64,000 nt of DNA from Lachnospiraceae bacterium (GCA_910576385.1 CAJTIR010000011.1:51703-115702); one strand, 5' to 3'; shown: positions 25,772 to 35,346, counted from the first letter of the stretch. The notes: generated by a model from the letters alone, not told the origin. Numbers and translations are program-made.

Positions 25772-27061
25772 CTATTCCCTATACTGATACTTTCTCAACT
25801 TTTTCCCTGTAATGATACAGATTAAACTTCCGCTTACTCCAAGCAACAACATCATAAGCGCGGCGCCGGATCCCTTACCTGTGCCAAACAGTGTTTTTAG
25901 AATTGATAAATCACCATATACTCTCATCAATGGTTCGCATACATGATCAACCATAAAACCACCGAAAAACAATCCAATCGGAATCGTAAAAAATTGCAGC
26001 GTATTACGGCATGCATAGACCCGCCCCTGTAATTGTACAGGAATGCTAGTCCTAAGAATCACATCTAGATTTGCACTCATAACTGGTACAAGAATCCACC
26101 CGATTATCTGCCCAATGCACCATAATGCCGGTTCTCTGGAAAATGCCAACAAAAAGTTTTCAGTCCCCAATGAAAACAGCATGGTCAGATAAATAATCTT
26201 TACCCTGTTTCTCGGTTTTGGCAACACGGAAACAATCAGACTGCCAATAATCATAGCAACACCAGAACAAGCTGTAACAAGTCCCAGAACTGACGAACCG
26301 CCCTTCGGATTCGGAAGCACATAACCAGGCAGTGTTGCATCAAAGGCGGAAGCTGTCAGATTCACACCAGACATAAATAAAATTAATGCCATAATAAGCG
26401 GATTCTCTCTCAAAAACATCAGTCCCTCTTTGGCAAGGACAAGCACCCTTTCTCTCTTGTCACTTTTGTTTTCTGGGATTTTGATAAAAAAGAGTAACGC
26501 TATAGATGCAATCATAAAGCTCGCGATATCAACCGCTATTACACCGTTAAGCCCTAAAAAAGAATACAATGATGTAGCAATCAAAGGATTCAATATGGAG
26601 ATCAGGCTGCTTGACAGAGTTCTGAGCCCGCTTGTCTTCTGATAATACTTTTCTGGCATAATAAGTGTCATAGCTACCTCAGAAGCAGGCTGCTGAACGG
26701 TATTCATTAATCCCGAAATCGCATTTAAAACATATAAATGCCATACCATCAGACTATTTGTCCTAAACAGCACAAATACAATCATCGTACATATTGCGGC
26801 AAATACATCACAGCCAAGCATTGTCTTCTTTTTATCAAATCGGTCTGTCAATGCTCCAGCAAATATGCTCATTAATACATATGGCGCATAAGAACAGATC
26901 GCAAGTACTGCAGTACTTAGGGATGAACCTGTCGCTTCATACAGCCACAAGGTCAGAGCAAATCCTGTAATACTGCTGCCAAGCTGAGATATGCTCTGGG
27001 TACTCCAAAGTATCAAAAAATCCTTTAACTCAAATAATTCATGCTTCTTATTAAATTTCAT
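25772..27061 (-). CDS. MFS drug-exporter-like protein (MefA-like branch)
   Basis: 429 residues, about 12 membrane helices. The N-terminus (FLILWSTQSISQLGSSITGFAL) and the loop FAGALTDRFDKKKTM, which is MFS motif A, are typical of the macrolide-efflux-like branch of MFS proteins. PGYVLPNP and SVLGLVTACSGVAMIIGS follow in the second half. The substrate is not known. An AAAGGAG ribosome binding site lies seven bases upstream of the ATG. A 12-codon leader ORF with two competing hairpins (27108-27189) precedes it, as in ribosome-stalling resistance genes, so expression is probably induced by a ribosome-targeting drug. Confidence 0.82.
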   Translation of the reverse strand: MKFNKKHELFELKDFLILWSTQSISQLGSSITGFALTLWLYEATGSSLSTAVLAICSYAPYVLMSIFAGALTDRFDKKKTMLGCDVFAAICTMIVFVLFRTNSLMVWHLYVLNAISGLMNTVQQPASEVAMTLIMPEKYYQKTSGLRTLSSSLISILNPLIATSLYSFLGLNGVIAVDIASFMIASIALLFFIKIPENKSDKRERVLVLAKEGLMFLRENPLIMALILFMSGVNLTASAFDATLPGYVLPNPKGGSSVLGLVTACSGVAMIIGSLIVSVLPKPRNRVKIIYLTMLFSLGTENFLLAFSREPALWCIGQIIGWILVPVMSANLDVILRTSIPVQLQGRVYACRNTLQFFTIPIGLFFGGFMVDHVCEPLMRVYGDLSILKTLFGTGKGSGAALMMLLLGVSGSLICIITGKKLRKYQYRE

Positions 27062-27107
27062 TTCTTTGCTCCTTTTGTTTTCTTTCTTAACTTAAAACCA
27101 GAAGCAA

Positions 27108-27201
27108 AGTCTGAGGATATCAGCAAAAGCGATTCCTCCATGCAGCCTCCTCAGACTCTGCATGGAGCTGTTGCAATATAAAGTTTCATTTTATCTCCTT
27201 A
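27108..27201 (-). promoter_or_regulatory. leader-peptide attenuator before the MFS gene
   Basis: Read on the minus strand. An AAGGAG site and a 12-codon ORF come first. Two perfect 10-bp hairpins cannot both form without a knot: 27158-27167 with 27136-27145 (CTCCATGCAG/CTGCATGGAG), and 27148-27157 with 27108-27117 (AGTCTGAGGA/TCCTCAGACT). The stop codon of the leader lies in the first arm of the second hairpin. A ribosome stalled near the end of the leader would block the first hairpin and change which structure forms. Whether this acts on transcription or translation is not clear. Confidence 0.7.
27151..27189 (-). CDS. putative regulatory leader peptide MKLYIATAPCRV
   Basis: 12 residues, ATG at 27189 with AAGGAGAT close upstream, TGA at 27151. 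It overlaps both hairpins of the attenuator and precedes the drug-exporter gene by about 90 bp. The end of the preceding gene is 54 bp upstream. It probably acts in cis by ribosome stalling rather than as a product. Confidence 0.6.
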   Translation of the reverse strand: MKLYIATAPCRV

Positions 27202-27243
27202 TTCCGTTTATAATTCATGTACGTTTTATGTTGTAACATTTTA

Positions 27244-28092
27244 TTAGACTTGATTTCCCTCATGTTTCCCTTTTATGACTTGTTCAAATGTATTGATACA
27301 CAGTCCATTTTTTGCCCGATCAAAAACAGCATAAAATATCGTATCAAAATACTGGTTCATACCTTCTTCAAGAAGTTCCTTCCACCAAATGGCCACCAAT
27401 TCTGGATCATTGCGAAATACTCCGCAGCCATATGCCCCCAACACCAGATTCTTTGCTCCCTGCTCCGCAAAAATTGCCAATGCCAGTTTCATCCTGCGCC
27501 TCATTGCCTGCTTTGCCTTTGTCTCATCCTCTCCTTTTAACAAAACCTGACCCATATTCACTGCCGGCAATGTCAATACAGAAGCCTTCACCACAGAAGG
27601 TACAAGCCGAAACCTTCCATTCCTGAAGAATACAACATCTGGCGAATAAATGGCATAGTCTGTGTATATCATAGAGGTCTGCAGACGATTACTGCGATAA
27701 TATTCTTCATGTGCTGTCAGTGTTTTATATAAAGTACTTGACGCTGCAAGGCTCTCTTCCTGTGCCATTGCCCCGTTAAGAAAACCACCGCCTGGATTCT
27801 TGGCACTTGCAAAATTGAGTACACCAATGTTACTTTTTCCTTCTTCTGCAAGTTTTCTAATCGCGTCCACTGTAGATATATTTTCCACATATGACTTACC
27901 ATTCTTTGTTATCGTATTTTCTAATGTACTGTATTTTTTCAGCAGCGCCTCCCCCTGCTCTGGCGTGAGCAGAAAGCTTTGTTTTATGGAATTTTCCATA
28001 TCTAAGGAAATATTGATCTGTTTTCCCTCAAATTCATAATATCCTTGTTCCATAATTTTTAATGTTTCTCTTGCTGACGCTTTTCTATCCAT
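27244..28092 (-). CDS. bacterial poly(ADP-ribose) glycohydrolase-like macrodomain protein (TIGR02452 type)
   Basis: 282 residues. The PARG signature GGG-X7-QEE is complete: NPGGGFLNGAMAQEESL, residues 101-113, with the catalytic Glu pair. NLVLGAYGCGVFRNDP matches the second ADP-ribose-binding loop. Enzymes of this type remove ADP-ribose from proteins or hydrolyse poly(ADP-ribose). Their bacterial role is mostly unknown and may lie in toxin defence or NAD metabolism. The gene stands directly upstream of the attenuator and MFS gene on the same strand. A poor promoter (TTGAAA) may precede it. Confidence 0.85.
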   Translation of the reverse strand: MDRKASARETLKIMEQGYYEFEGKQINISLDMENSIKQSFLLTPEQGEALLKKYSTLENTITKNGKSYVENISTVDAIRKLAEEGKSNIGVLNFASAKNPGGGFLNGAMAQEESLAASSTLYKTLTAHEEYYRSNRLQTSMIYTDYAIYSPDVVFFRNGRFRLVPSVVKASVLTLPAVNMGQVLLKGEDETKAKQAMRRRMKLALAIFAEQGAKNLVLGAYGCGVFRNDPELVAIWWKELLEEGMNQYFDTIFYAVFDRAKNGLCINTFEQVIKGKHEGNQV

Positions 28093-28279
28093 ATCCGCCT
28101 CCCTCCTTATATTTCAGAAAAAACCGTGGTCTCTTAACATAAGACATGTTCTCATAGAACCTTCTCTCTGCCTTTCCATCTTAAACTGGCACCTGTAACA
28201 AGGTATATTCTTTGAATCCCCCCTGCTTTCAAAGTAAACTTTTCCTTTCCAGAATCCTTAAATATATTTTATATCACTG

Positions 28280-31108
28280 TCACTGATTGGCTTGATTGCC
28301 ACATTTGGGACATACATTTCCACCTCGATAAGTAAACCCGCACCGGTAACAGCATTTTACCTCATGCTTTTCCTGTACCAGATAAGAAATACTTCTCGAT
28401 TCTGGTTTCTCCTGAAGATAGGCGATAAACTGATTGAGCACCTCCCCAAATACCCCCAGTTCCTTGGCAGGAATACCACCAGGAATCTTGGTCTTTGCTC
28501 CATTGGAGCGATTCAGATAAATGCCACGGTTTAACAGTCCAGTATTTCCCTGAACTCCAGATATCGCACGCACTGGGATCTTCTCACTATTAAAAGTACT
28601 ATTATAATAAATATGATCTGGCGTCAGCAGAAATCCTTCCTTGCCATTTTTGCGGCTGGAAGAATCACAGATTAAAATTGGAAATTCGTAACGGCTGCGG
28701 TCTGCAGCATATGTATTCAGGGCTCGCGCAGTCAACTCTGCCTCCTGCGGTTCATAGTCTCCACGCATCACCTTGCGCGCCTCATAGAAATGGAGCCGTT
28801 CGCTATCTTTAATCTTGCCGCTCAAGTCCTCTTTCAGTTTTTCTACCAGCAGCGCACACTCATCCATCTTAATCTTGGTTAAACGCTTGTCAATCATCTC
28901 CAACGTATTTGTCTTTAGATCTGGAAGAAACGCCCCTCCTTCAATTTTTTCATAGGCCTCTGCTGCCTCATCAAACGTCATTCCCAAGATATTGGGGCAA
29001 ATCTTATCAATCTCTGCCTCTTCCAGTTTCCTCAATCTGCCCTCTATCTCCTTGCGCATCGGGGCGGCGTCTTCCTCTGAAAAATCTTGCTCTAACTGGC
29101 TGAGCATGGTTCTTAAGCCCTTCTTGTCACTTCTTCCCACGCGGCGCAGCATATTGTCAAGCTCGATCTTCTGAGTCTGCTTGCGCCTCTCTTGTAGCTG
29201 CTGCTCATATGCTGAGACATCTACCCCATCGTACTGTGCCAATTTTTCACGAAAAATCCGATATTGATGACTGCTTACATTGGCAGGCAAAGAGGCCATC
29301 AGCTTCTCTGCCTCTATCTTTCCCTGCTTTTCTTTCAATTCCTCCAGTTGCTGGCGCACTTGTGATTTCACTGCCTCAGATGCCTGTGATTGATTCACCT
29401 CATCCAAAACACGCACTAACGCCGCATGTGGCTTATCCCTGCACTCTTCTGCCTTCTTACGGATAGACTGGTCTTCTTTTTGCACCACAGCCTGTGCAAT
29501 CTGATTGTTGTAATCCTCTTTTTGCAAATAATCCAATCCTGCGTCAGACTGTACCTGTTTCTTGAGTTCTTGAAGCTGACGCAAGGACATTCGCTCTAGC
29601 ACTTTCATCCGTGCGTCATATTTTTCCTGGACTTGATCCGTGTTTGCGGCAACAGATTTTTGTCTGCTAACACCATACTCTGTGCTTTTTTCAGAATTCT
29701 TACTTTCATCATTTTCCGTCTGTGTTCGCTGCTTGTGATCTTTTTGCACCCCTGTTTCTTTTGGTCTTATGTTATCCGCTGATTTTTGACTGTTGGCATC
29801 GCCGCTGTTCACTGAGATATCTGCTGTGTCGTTGATTTTTATCCCAGAGGATTTTGCTGATTTTGCACTATCTTGATTCCCTGCTGCTCTGGAAAATTTA
29901 GAAGCCTGCCCTGTTGTCCCTGATATTCTTCCCGCTAAGCTTGTTTTGCTCTTTCCATCCACTAAGCCCTGAGAACTATTCTCCTTGCTCAAAGATCCTT
30001 GTTGATGTTTTGAAGCTTGGCGCGCTCTTTTTCTCTTTAACAGCTCCTGAATCCTTCTTCGATAAGGCGCCGCCTTATTGAGCGGATAAAAATCTGCTTC
30101 CAGTTTTCCATCTAACTGCTGCAGTTCCTCCTCTGACATATCCTCCATTTCCGCGCATGCACGCTCAATAGTTTCCGGCTCTTTGATTTTACCATACTCC
30201 CATTCATATTCATTAAAATGATAGTTTGTGGTGCGCTCCCCAGCATTTCCCAAAAGCTCCTGATAATCCTCATATGCTTCTTTATCACTGCCAAACTTTA
30301 GCGCATAGACGTCTCCCTCATTCAACAGTTTTCCAGGTCTCGGCGTATAAAAGGAATTACAATTGCTGCAAGTATAACATCTTGCCAGATATACCTTTCC
30401 TTCTTCTGTCTCCACAAGAAATTCTTCTCCCTCAGGATAAACCACCATAAATAATTTTTCCTGGCATTGGGCGCAGTGAAACCCTGTGCGATAGAAATTC
30501 TTTCCCAGACGGGCGGCATGTTTCTCATGCGCAGTAAGTTCACTTTTAGAAAAGCTGCACTGTTCCACTTCCCAACGTATCTTATGCCATAATCCCAATT
30601 GTTCCTCTGGCTGCTCTTTTTCTTCCTGCGCAGCCTCCTGTGCTTTCCTTTTTCCTTCCACTATCGCATCCTGTACGGTTTCCTCATAGGTAATCTGAAT
30701 CCGTTCCTTATAGAATCGGAAATTATCATCCCGAAAGCCTGGTGTGATATTCATATCCTTTAAAATCTCATAAAACAATCCATTTAATTGACTGTAATCC
30801 TGGTCAACCTTAAGTCCTTTAATCACACCCCATTTTCCAAATGCATATAAGGTCATATTCAACACATTGGTCAATACTTCATTGCCTTCTACCGGTTCCA
30901 TATCTTCTTCCCGATCTGGCAATTCAATGATATTCGTAAGCACTTTACGATTATCAAAATTAAAAATTAGAGAACGGACACTCCCCGATAAAATCAGAAA
31001 ATTATTTAACACTACAAAATTTCCGTTCCAGGCCACATTTACCCCCATCGTTTTGATGATCCGCCCAAATACCATTTTCAATTCATCGTTTGCTTTCAGC
31101 AAAATCAT
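28280..31108 (-). CDS. large multidomain protein with zinc ribbons and coiled coil, function unknown
   Basis: 942 residues from ATG 31108 (GAGGG seven bases upstream); an earlier TTG is less likely. The N-terminal domain (about 1-150) looks folded and possibly PH-like (MILLKANDELKMVFGRIIKTMG). A zinc-ribbon pair (CAQC...CYTCSNC) lies near 225-270. A disordered Ser/Lys/Gln-rich part spans about 370-500, and long Glu/Lys/Gln coiled coils run to about 790. A PH/GRAM-like C-terminal domain (GFLLTPDHIYYNSTFNSEKIPVRAISGV) and a last zinc ribbon (CYRCGFTYRGGNVCPKCG) end it. No catalytic motif is seen. It follows the beta-galactosidase by 13 bp, but I see no functional link. A scaffold or membrane-associated role is a guess. 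Confidence 0.7.
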   Translation of the reverse strand: MILLKANDELKMVFGRIIKTMGVNVAWNGNFVVLNNFLILSGSVRSLIFNFDNRKVLTNIIELPDREEDMEPVEGNEVLTNVLNMTLYAFGKWGVIKGLKVDQDYSQLNGLFYEILKDMNITPGFRDDNFRFYKERIQITYEETVQDAIVEGKRKAQEAAQEEKEQPEEQLGLWHKIRWEVEQCSFSKSELTAHEKHAARLGKNFYRTGFHCAQCQEKLFMVVYPEGEEFLVETEEGKVYLARCYTCSNCNSFYTPRPGKLLNEGDVYALKFGSDKEAYEDYQELLGNAGERTTNYHFNEYEWEYGKIKEPETIERACAEMEDMSEEELQQLDGKLEADFYPLNKAAPYRRRIQELLKRKRARQASKHQQGSLSKENSSQGLVDGKSKTSLAGRISGTTGQASKFSRAAGNQDSAKSAKSSGIKINDTADISVNSGDANSQKSADNIRPKETGVQKDHKQRTQTENDESKNSEKSTEYGVSRQKSVAANTDQVQEKYDARMKVLERMSLRQLQELKKQVQSDAGLDYLQKEDYNNQIAQAVVQKEDQSIRKKAEECRDKPHAALVRVLDEVNQSQASEAVKSQVRQQLEELKEKQGKIEAEKLMASLPANVSSHQYRIFREKLAQYDGVDVSAYEQQLQERRKQTQKIELDNMLRRVGRSDKKGLRTMLSQLEQDFSEEDAAPMRKEIEGRLRKLEEAEIDKICPNILGMTFDEAAEAYEKIEGGAFLPDLKTNTLEMIDKRLTKIKMDECALLVEKLKEDLSGKIKDSERLHFYEARKVMRGDYEPQEAELTARALNTYAADRSRYEFPILICDSSSRKNGKEGFLLTPDHIYYNSTFNSEKIPVRAISGVQGNTGLLNRGIYLNRSNGAKTKIPGGIPAKELGVFGEVLNQFIAYLQEKPESRSISYLVQEKHEVKCCYRCGFTYRGGNVCPKCGNQANQ

Positions 31109-31121
31109 TCCCAATCCCTCG

Positions 31122-33146
31122 CTATTCTTCGAACCATTTTAGGATGACCACGCCTTTTGCAGCTAATGTCAAGCTCTCCTCCTTGTGATATATAGTTCCA
31201 GTCAGTAAATCAGTACTCTCTTCTGGAACGATCACTTCTTTTTGCTCCTCGTTGTGATTTAATAAGAAAAGATAATGCTCGTGATTACGCACCCGCTCTA
31301 CTGCTTCCACACCAGCAGGCGTCTCGGCTGCCGGCTTAATGTTCTGTTTTTCACACAGTTCACAAATCAGCCTAGCATAAAAATCTTTCTCTGAGCTAGT
31401 ACCAATATAGTATGCTTCTCCCTTGCCAAAGGAATTACAGGTGATAACCGGTGTACCAGCATAAAAATCTTCCTGATATTCTGCCAAAGCCTGAGCGCCT
31501 TCCAGATGCATAATATCACAGAGAAGCTTTGCACTGTAAGTCTCTCCTTGATATACAAAATGATTTTTCTTTGTCTCAGGGAGCGCATCAATTTCTTCTA
31601 CCCAGACACCGAGGATATCACGCAGCCTTCCAGGATAACCGCCGATGATCACCAAATCATTTTCATCTACATATCCACTGAAAAATGTGGTCACAAACGT
31701 TCCGCCATGTGCTACAAATTCACGAATCCGCACATCAACGCCGGGTTTTGTCATATATAAAACAGGCGCTATCACCAGTTTATATTGAGACAATTCTGTC
31801 TCCTCGCTGACAAGATCCACGGCAATATTTTGCTCATGTAATGCGGTATAATACTTGAGAATCTCATCATAATATTTAAGATTGACACTAGGCCCCGCAG
31901 AATAATCCACAGCCCACCAATTTTCCCAGTCAAACATCAAGGCTACTTGAGCCGTTCCCACAGAACCTAAAATCTCATCCCCCAGCTTTTCCAATTCCGC
32001 GCCTAGCTCAGTCACTTCACGAAATACACGAGTATGCTCATGTCCTGCATGAGAGATCACTGCCCCATGATATTTTTCACAGGAACCAATACTGCGCTTC
32101 ATCTGGAAAAACATCACTGCATCAGAACCATGCGCCACTGCCTGATAACTCCACAACCGCATAACTCCTGGCCGTTTTAAGGCATTAAAGGGCTGCCAAT
32201 TCTGCTGGCTTGGAGTCTGCTCCATCAAGATAAACGGCTTTCCACCTCCAACTCCTCGCATCAAATCATGATTGAGCGCGGTCTTGCTGATGGAATCCTC
32301 ATTGGAAGGATAATTATCCCAGGAAATAAAATCCATATATTTTCCCCATTTGTGATAATCAAGCGGTTTGAATGCTCCCATCAGATTTGTGGTCACAGGG
32401 ATATCTGGTGTATATTTTTTTACTGCCTCATATTCCATCTGAAAACATTCCATGATACTGTCAGAGTTAAACCTCCGATAATCAATACTGATGGTCTGTG
32501 CTACGGTCTGCTCCTCACTGATATGTTCCGTACGCTGATCTGGCAGAACAATATCTTCCCAATCATACATGGTATGTCCCCAGAATGAAGTATTCCAAGC
32601 GCGGTTTAACTCCTCAAGATTTCCATAGCGTTTCTTAAGCCACACACGAAATGCCTTCTCACAATTTTCACAGTAACACTCTCCGCCATACTCATTGGAA
32701 ATATGCCAAGCCACAATATTATTATAATCCTGATAGCGTTCGGCAAGCTTCTCGGCAAGCCGCACAGAATATTTCCGATACACAAAACTATTGGGACAGG
32801 AATTATGTCTGGCGCCAAATTTGTGCTTCCTGCCCGTGATATCGGTGCGCAAAATTTCAGGATATTTTCTGGCCATCCATGCCGGATGTGCTCCTGTGCT
32901 GGTAGCCAGGCAGACTTTCATATCGTGTTTTTTCGCCAGTTCCATAATCTTATCGAGCTTTTCAAAACGATATTCCTCCTCAGAGGGCTGCAGTGCGGCC
33001 CAGGAAAATACATTTAAAGTCAAGGTGTCAATATGAGCCAGCTTAAGCAGACGCATATCCTCCTCCCAGGTATCTTCTGGCCACTGTTCTGGATTGTAAT
33101 CTCCCCCATAAGCAATTTTTTGATGATTCCATACTTTTTCCCACAT
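31122..33146 (-). CDS. beta-galactosidase, glycoside hydrolase family 42
   Basis: 674 residues, the usual GH42 length. GGDYNPEQWPEDTWEEDM starts the TIM barrel. The acid/base Glu152 is in WHISNEYGG, and the nucleophile Glu309 in FILMEQTPS. The zinc-binding cysteines C117, C157, C159 and C162 of GH42 are present. The family cleaves beta-galactosides such as lactose or galacto-oligosaccharides; no signal peptide, so it acts inside the cell. No lactose transporter is adjacent, and the sugar ABC operon at the left end is a possible but unproven partner. The promoter region carries a long AT-rich tandem repeat. Confidence 0.93.
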   Translation of the reverse strand: MWEKVWNHQKIAYGGDYNPEQWPEDTWEEDMRLLKLAHIDTLTLNVFSWAALQPSEEEYRFEKLDKIMELAKKHDMKVCLATSTGAHPAWMARKYPEILRTDITGRKHKFGARHNSCPNSFVYRKYSVRLAEKLAERYQDYNNIVAWHISNEYGGECYCENCEKAFRVWLKKRYGNLEELNRAWNTSFWGHTMYDWEDIVLPDQRTEHISEEQTVAQTISIDYRRFNSDSIMECFQMEYEAVKKYTPDIPVTTNLMGAFKPLDYHKWGKYMDFISWDNYPSNEDSISKTALNHDLMRGVGGGKPFILMEQTPSQQNWQPFNALKRPGVMRLWSYQAVAHGSDAVMFFQMKRSIGSCEKYHGAVISHAGHEHTRVFREVTELGAELEKLGDEILGSVGTAQVALMFDWENWWAVDYSAGPSVNLKYYDEILKYYTALHEQNIAVDLVSEETELSQYKLVIAPVLYMTKPGVDVRIREFVAHGGTFVTTFFSGYVDENDLVIIGGYPGRLRDILGVWVEEIDALPETKKNHFVYQGETYSAKLLCDIMHLEGAQALAEYQEDFYAGTPVITCNSFGKGEAYYIGTSSEKDFYARLICELCEKQNIKPAAETPAGVEAVERVRNHEHYLFLLNHNEEQKEVIVPEESTDLLTGTIYHKEESLTLAAKGVVILKWFEE

Positions 33147-33683
33147 AGCAATCTTTATTCCTTTCGTTCTTCTATTTTATCTGTAAATATTCTTCACTTC
33201 ATTTTTTATCTTTTCTTCACACATTCTTCCTTTCATTTTTTTATCTATCTTCAATTATTCCTTCAATTTTTTATCTTTTCTTCAGATATTCTTCTTTTTA
33301 TTTTTTATCTTTTCTTCACATATTCTTCCTTTCTTTTTTTATCTTTTCTTTACATATTTATCATTTCAATTTTTTATCTATCTTCAATTTTTCTTTCATT
33401 TTTTTATCTTTTCTTTACATATTTATCATTTTATCTCTTCTTCACATATTCTTCTTTTTATTTTCTATCTTTTCTTCTCATATTCTTCCTTTCTTTTTTA
33501 TCTCTTCTTTACATATTTATCATTTCATTTTTTATCTATCTTCAATTATTCTTTCATTACTTTGTCATTCTAAATATTCATAGTAACCATTGTACTCTTA
33601 CCAATTGAAAACTGCAAGCTTTTGAGCTGCTCCATTTTATAATTATAACAACTAAAAAATCAGTAACTTAAATATTAGTTACG
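33147..33683. repeat. AT-rich tandem repeat upstream of the beta-galactosidase gene
   Basis: From about 33195 to 33555 a degenerate unit of 30-35 bp of the form ATTTTTTATCTTTTCTTCAC plus ATATTCTTCCTTTC recurs about eleven times. Shorter variants (TTTTTTATCTATCTTCAATT) are interspersed at intervals. The plus strand is almost pure pyrimidine and the minus strand purine-rich. No gene is seen; a plus-strand frame through it is a low-complexity artefact. It lies between the divergent beta-galactosidase and HAD genes, so it may bend DNA or vary in length. The rest of the stretch holds no further feature I can name. Confidence 0.8.
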
Positions 33684-33712
33684 TTTACAGAAAAAAAAGG
33701 ATGTGTTAAAAT
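33684..33712 (+). promoter_or_regulatory. promoter of the HAD/EFR1 gene pair
   Basis: TTTACA, 17-bp spacer, TAAAAT. The start codon of the HAD gene is about 105 bp downstream. Confidence 0.5.
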
Positions 33713-33818
33713 CACCTTATAGCAACGATCTTAATTGTATAAATTGTATATGAAATTTAGACAATTTAATAGTTTCGCAATCACCTATTATATTGTAAGT
33801 AGAAAGGACTCTTATATT

Positions 33819-34484
33819 ATGTCAACAATTATTGACGCCATTATTTTCGACCTTGATGGCACTTTATTAAATACTTTAACAGATCTGACCAACAGTGTAA
33901 ACTTTGCCTTAAACAAGTACCAGCTTCCCACCTATTCCGAAGATGCTGTACGTCAAATGGTTGGAAATGGTGTAACAGTGCTGATGGAACGCGCCATTCC
34001 TGGCGGACATGCCTTTGAAAAATTTGAGTGTTGCCTAAATGATTTTAAAGAACATTATGAGGCGCACAAAAAAGACTTTACCAAACCCTTTCCAGGAATC
34101 CTGGAGTTTTTGGCAGAAGCCAGCCAAAAAAACTACAAATTAGCAGTGGTCTCCAACAAATTTGATCTGGCTGTCAAAGGCTTATGTGAGGATTTTTTCG
34201 CTCCTTACATCACCACTGCCATCGGCGAATCTGCTCAGACAGCCCCAAAACCAGCGCCAGATACCGTCTTAAAAGCAATGCAGGAATTACAGGTTTCTCC
34301 ACAACAATGTATCTATGTCGGAGATTCTGATGTCGATATCGCTACTGCTCAAAACGCAGGCATTCCCTGTCTTAGCGTGAGCTGGGGCTTTCGTCCGCGA
34401 ACCTTTCTGGAACAGCATGGCGCTAAGATCATTGCCGACACTGTAACTGAGCTAAAAGAAATTATTTTTTATTGGGAAGTGTAA
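33819..34484 (+). CDS. HAD-family phosphatase (phosphoglycolate phosphatase/Gph-like)
   Basis: 221 residues from ATG 33819, which starts MSTIIDAIIFDLDGTLLNT. This shows the nucleophile Asp and DxDGT motif I. Motif II Ser/Thr is in LAVVSNK, the Lys near KPAPDTV, and motif IV in IYVGDSDVDIATAQNAG. The cap domain is of type C1, as in Gph and PpaX. The usual substrate is 2-phosphoglycolate or a similar small phosphate ester. An upstream extension of the frame has no ribosome binding site. One base separates it from the next gene, so both are co-transcribed. Confidence 0.88.
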   Translation: MSTIIDAIIFDLDGTLLNTLTDLTNSVNFALNKYQLPTYSEDAVRQMVGNGVTVLMERAIPGGHAFEKFECCLNDFKEHYEAHKKDFTKPFPGILEFLAEASQKNYKLAVVSNKFDLAVKGLCEDFFAPYITTAIGESAQTAPKPAPDTVLKAMQELQVSPQQCIYVGDSDVDIATAQNAGIPCLSVSWGFRPRTFLEQHGAKIIADTVTELKEIIFYWEV

Positions 34485-34485
34485 A

Positions 34486-35253
34486 ATGCTAGGAATCTAT
34501 TTTAGTGGGACAGGAAATTCACGATATGCTCTGGAATGTTTTCTTCAAAACTTAGAGCCAGCGGCAAAAATATATGCTATAGAAGACAAAAATATATGCA
34601 AACATATCAAAGACCAGCAAGAGATTATCTTTAGTTATCCTGTACAATACAGCAATATTCCGAAAATGTTACAAGATTTTGTTGACAGAAATAAGCGCCT
34701 GTGGAAAGGTAAAAAGATCTTTGTCATTGCAACAATGGCGCTATTCAGCGGAGATGGCGCCGGTATGCTTGCCCGTCGCCTACACAAATATGGGGCGCAA
34801 ATTACGGGCGGATTACATTTGAAAATGCCAGACAGCATCGCTGATATAAGGGCATTAAAACATCATCCGGCCAAAAATAAGGAACTGGTTAAAAAAGCGG
34901 AGAAAAAGATAATACGTGCCGCGCGCTCAATGAAGAAGGGAAACATTCCTCAGGATGGCATCGGTCTGCTGCCTCATTTAGCAGGATTATTTGGACAACG
35001 GCTCTATTTTAGGGACAAGACAACGCACTACTCCGATAAAATAAAAATTGATTCACATAAATGTGTTGGCTGTGGAAAATGTGCCAAATTATGTCCCATG
35101 AACAATATCGCAATGAAAGATCATTTGCCCAAGGCGGGCAATCGATGCACTATGTGTTATCGCTGTATCAATACATGTCCAAATCAGGCAGTCACTTTAT
35201 TAGGCAAAAAAGTCATCCTACAGGGAACCATTGAAACATATTTAACACATTAA
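34486..35253 (+). CDS. EFR1-family ferredoxin (flavodoxin-like plus 2[4Fe-4S])
   Basis: 255 residues. The N-terminal flavodoxin-like domain has a phosphate loop FSGTGNSRYALECF. The C-terminal part has two 4Fe-4S clusters: CVGCGKCAKLCPMNNI and CTMCYRCINTCPNQAV. The EFR1 family is common in anaerobic Firmicutes and is thought to carry electrons; no partner is known. It starts one base after the HAD gene. Confidence 0.88.
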   Translation: MLGIYFSGTGNSRYALECFLQNLEPAAKIYAIEDKNICKHIKDQQEIIFSYPVQYSNIPKMLQDFVDRNKRLWKGKKIFVIATMALFSGDGAGMLARRLHKYGAQITGGLHLKMPDSIADIRALKHHPAKNKELVKKAEKKIIRAARSMKKGNIPQDGIGLLPHLAGLFGQRLYFRDKTTHYSDKIKIDSHKCVGCGKCAKLCPMNNIAMKDHLPKAGNRCTMCYRCINTCPNQAVTLLGKKVILQGTIETYLTH

Positions 35254-35346
35254 GAAAATCTATTAAAATCCCATAAAAATGGGAAAGGAAGCGCTTTAAA
35301 TTTCTAAATACTTATTAAAATTTTAAAATTAGAGGGAGTTAATCTT

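Noticed and set aside
33033..33608. Plus-strand open frame of about 190 codons upstream of the HAD gene
   Set aside because: It runs antisense through the start of the beta-galactosidase gene and then through the pyrimidine-rich tandem repeat, giving a Phe/Leu/Ser low-complexity product with no ribosome binding site.
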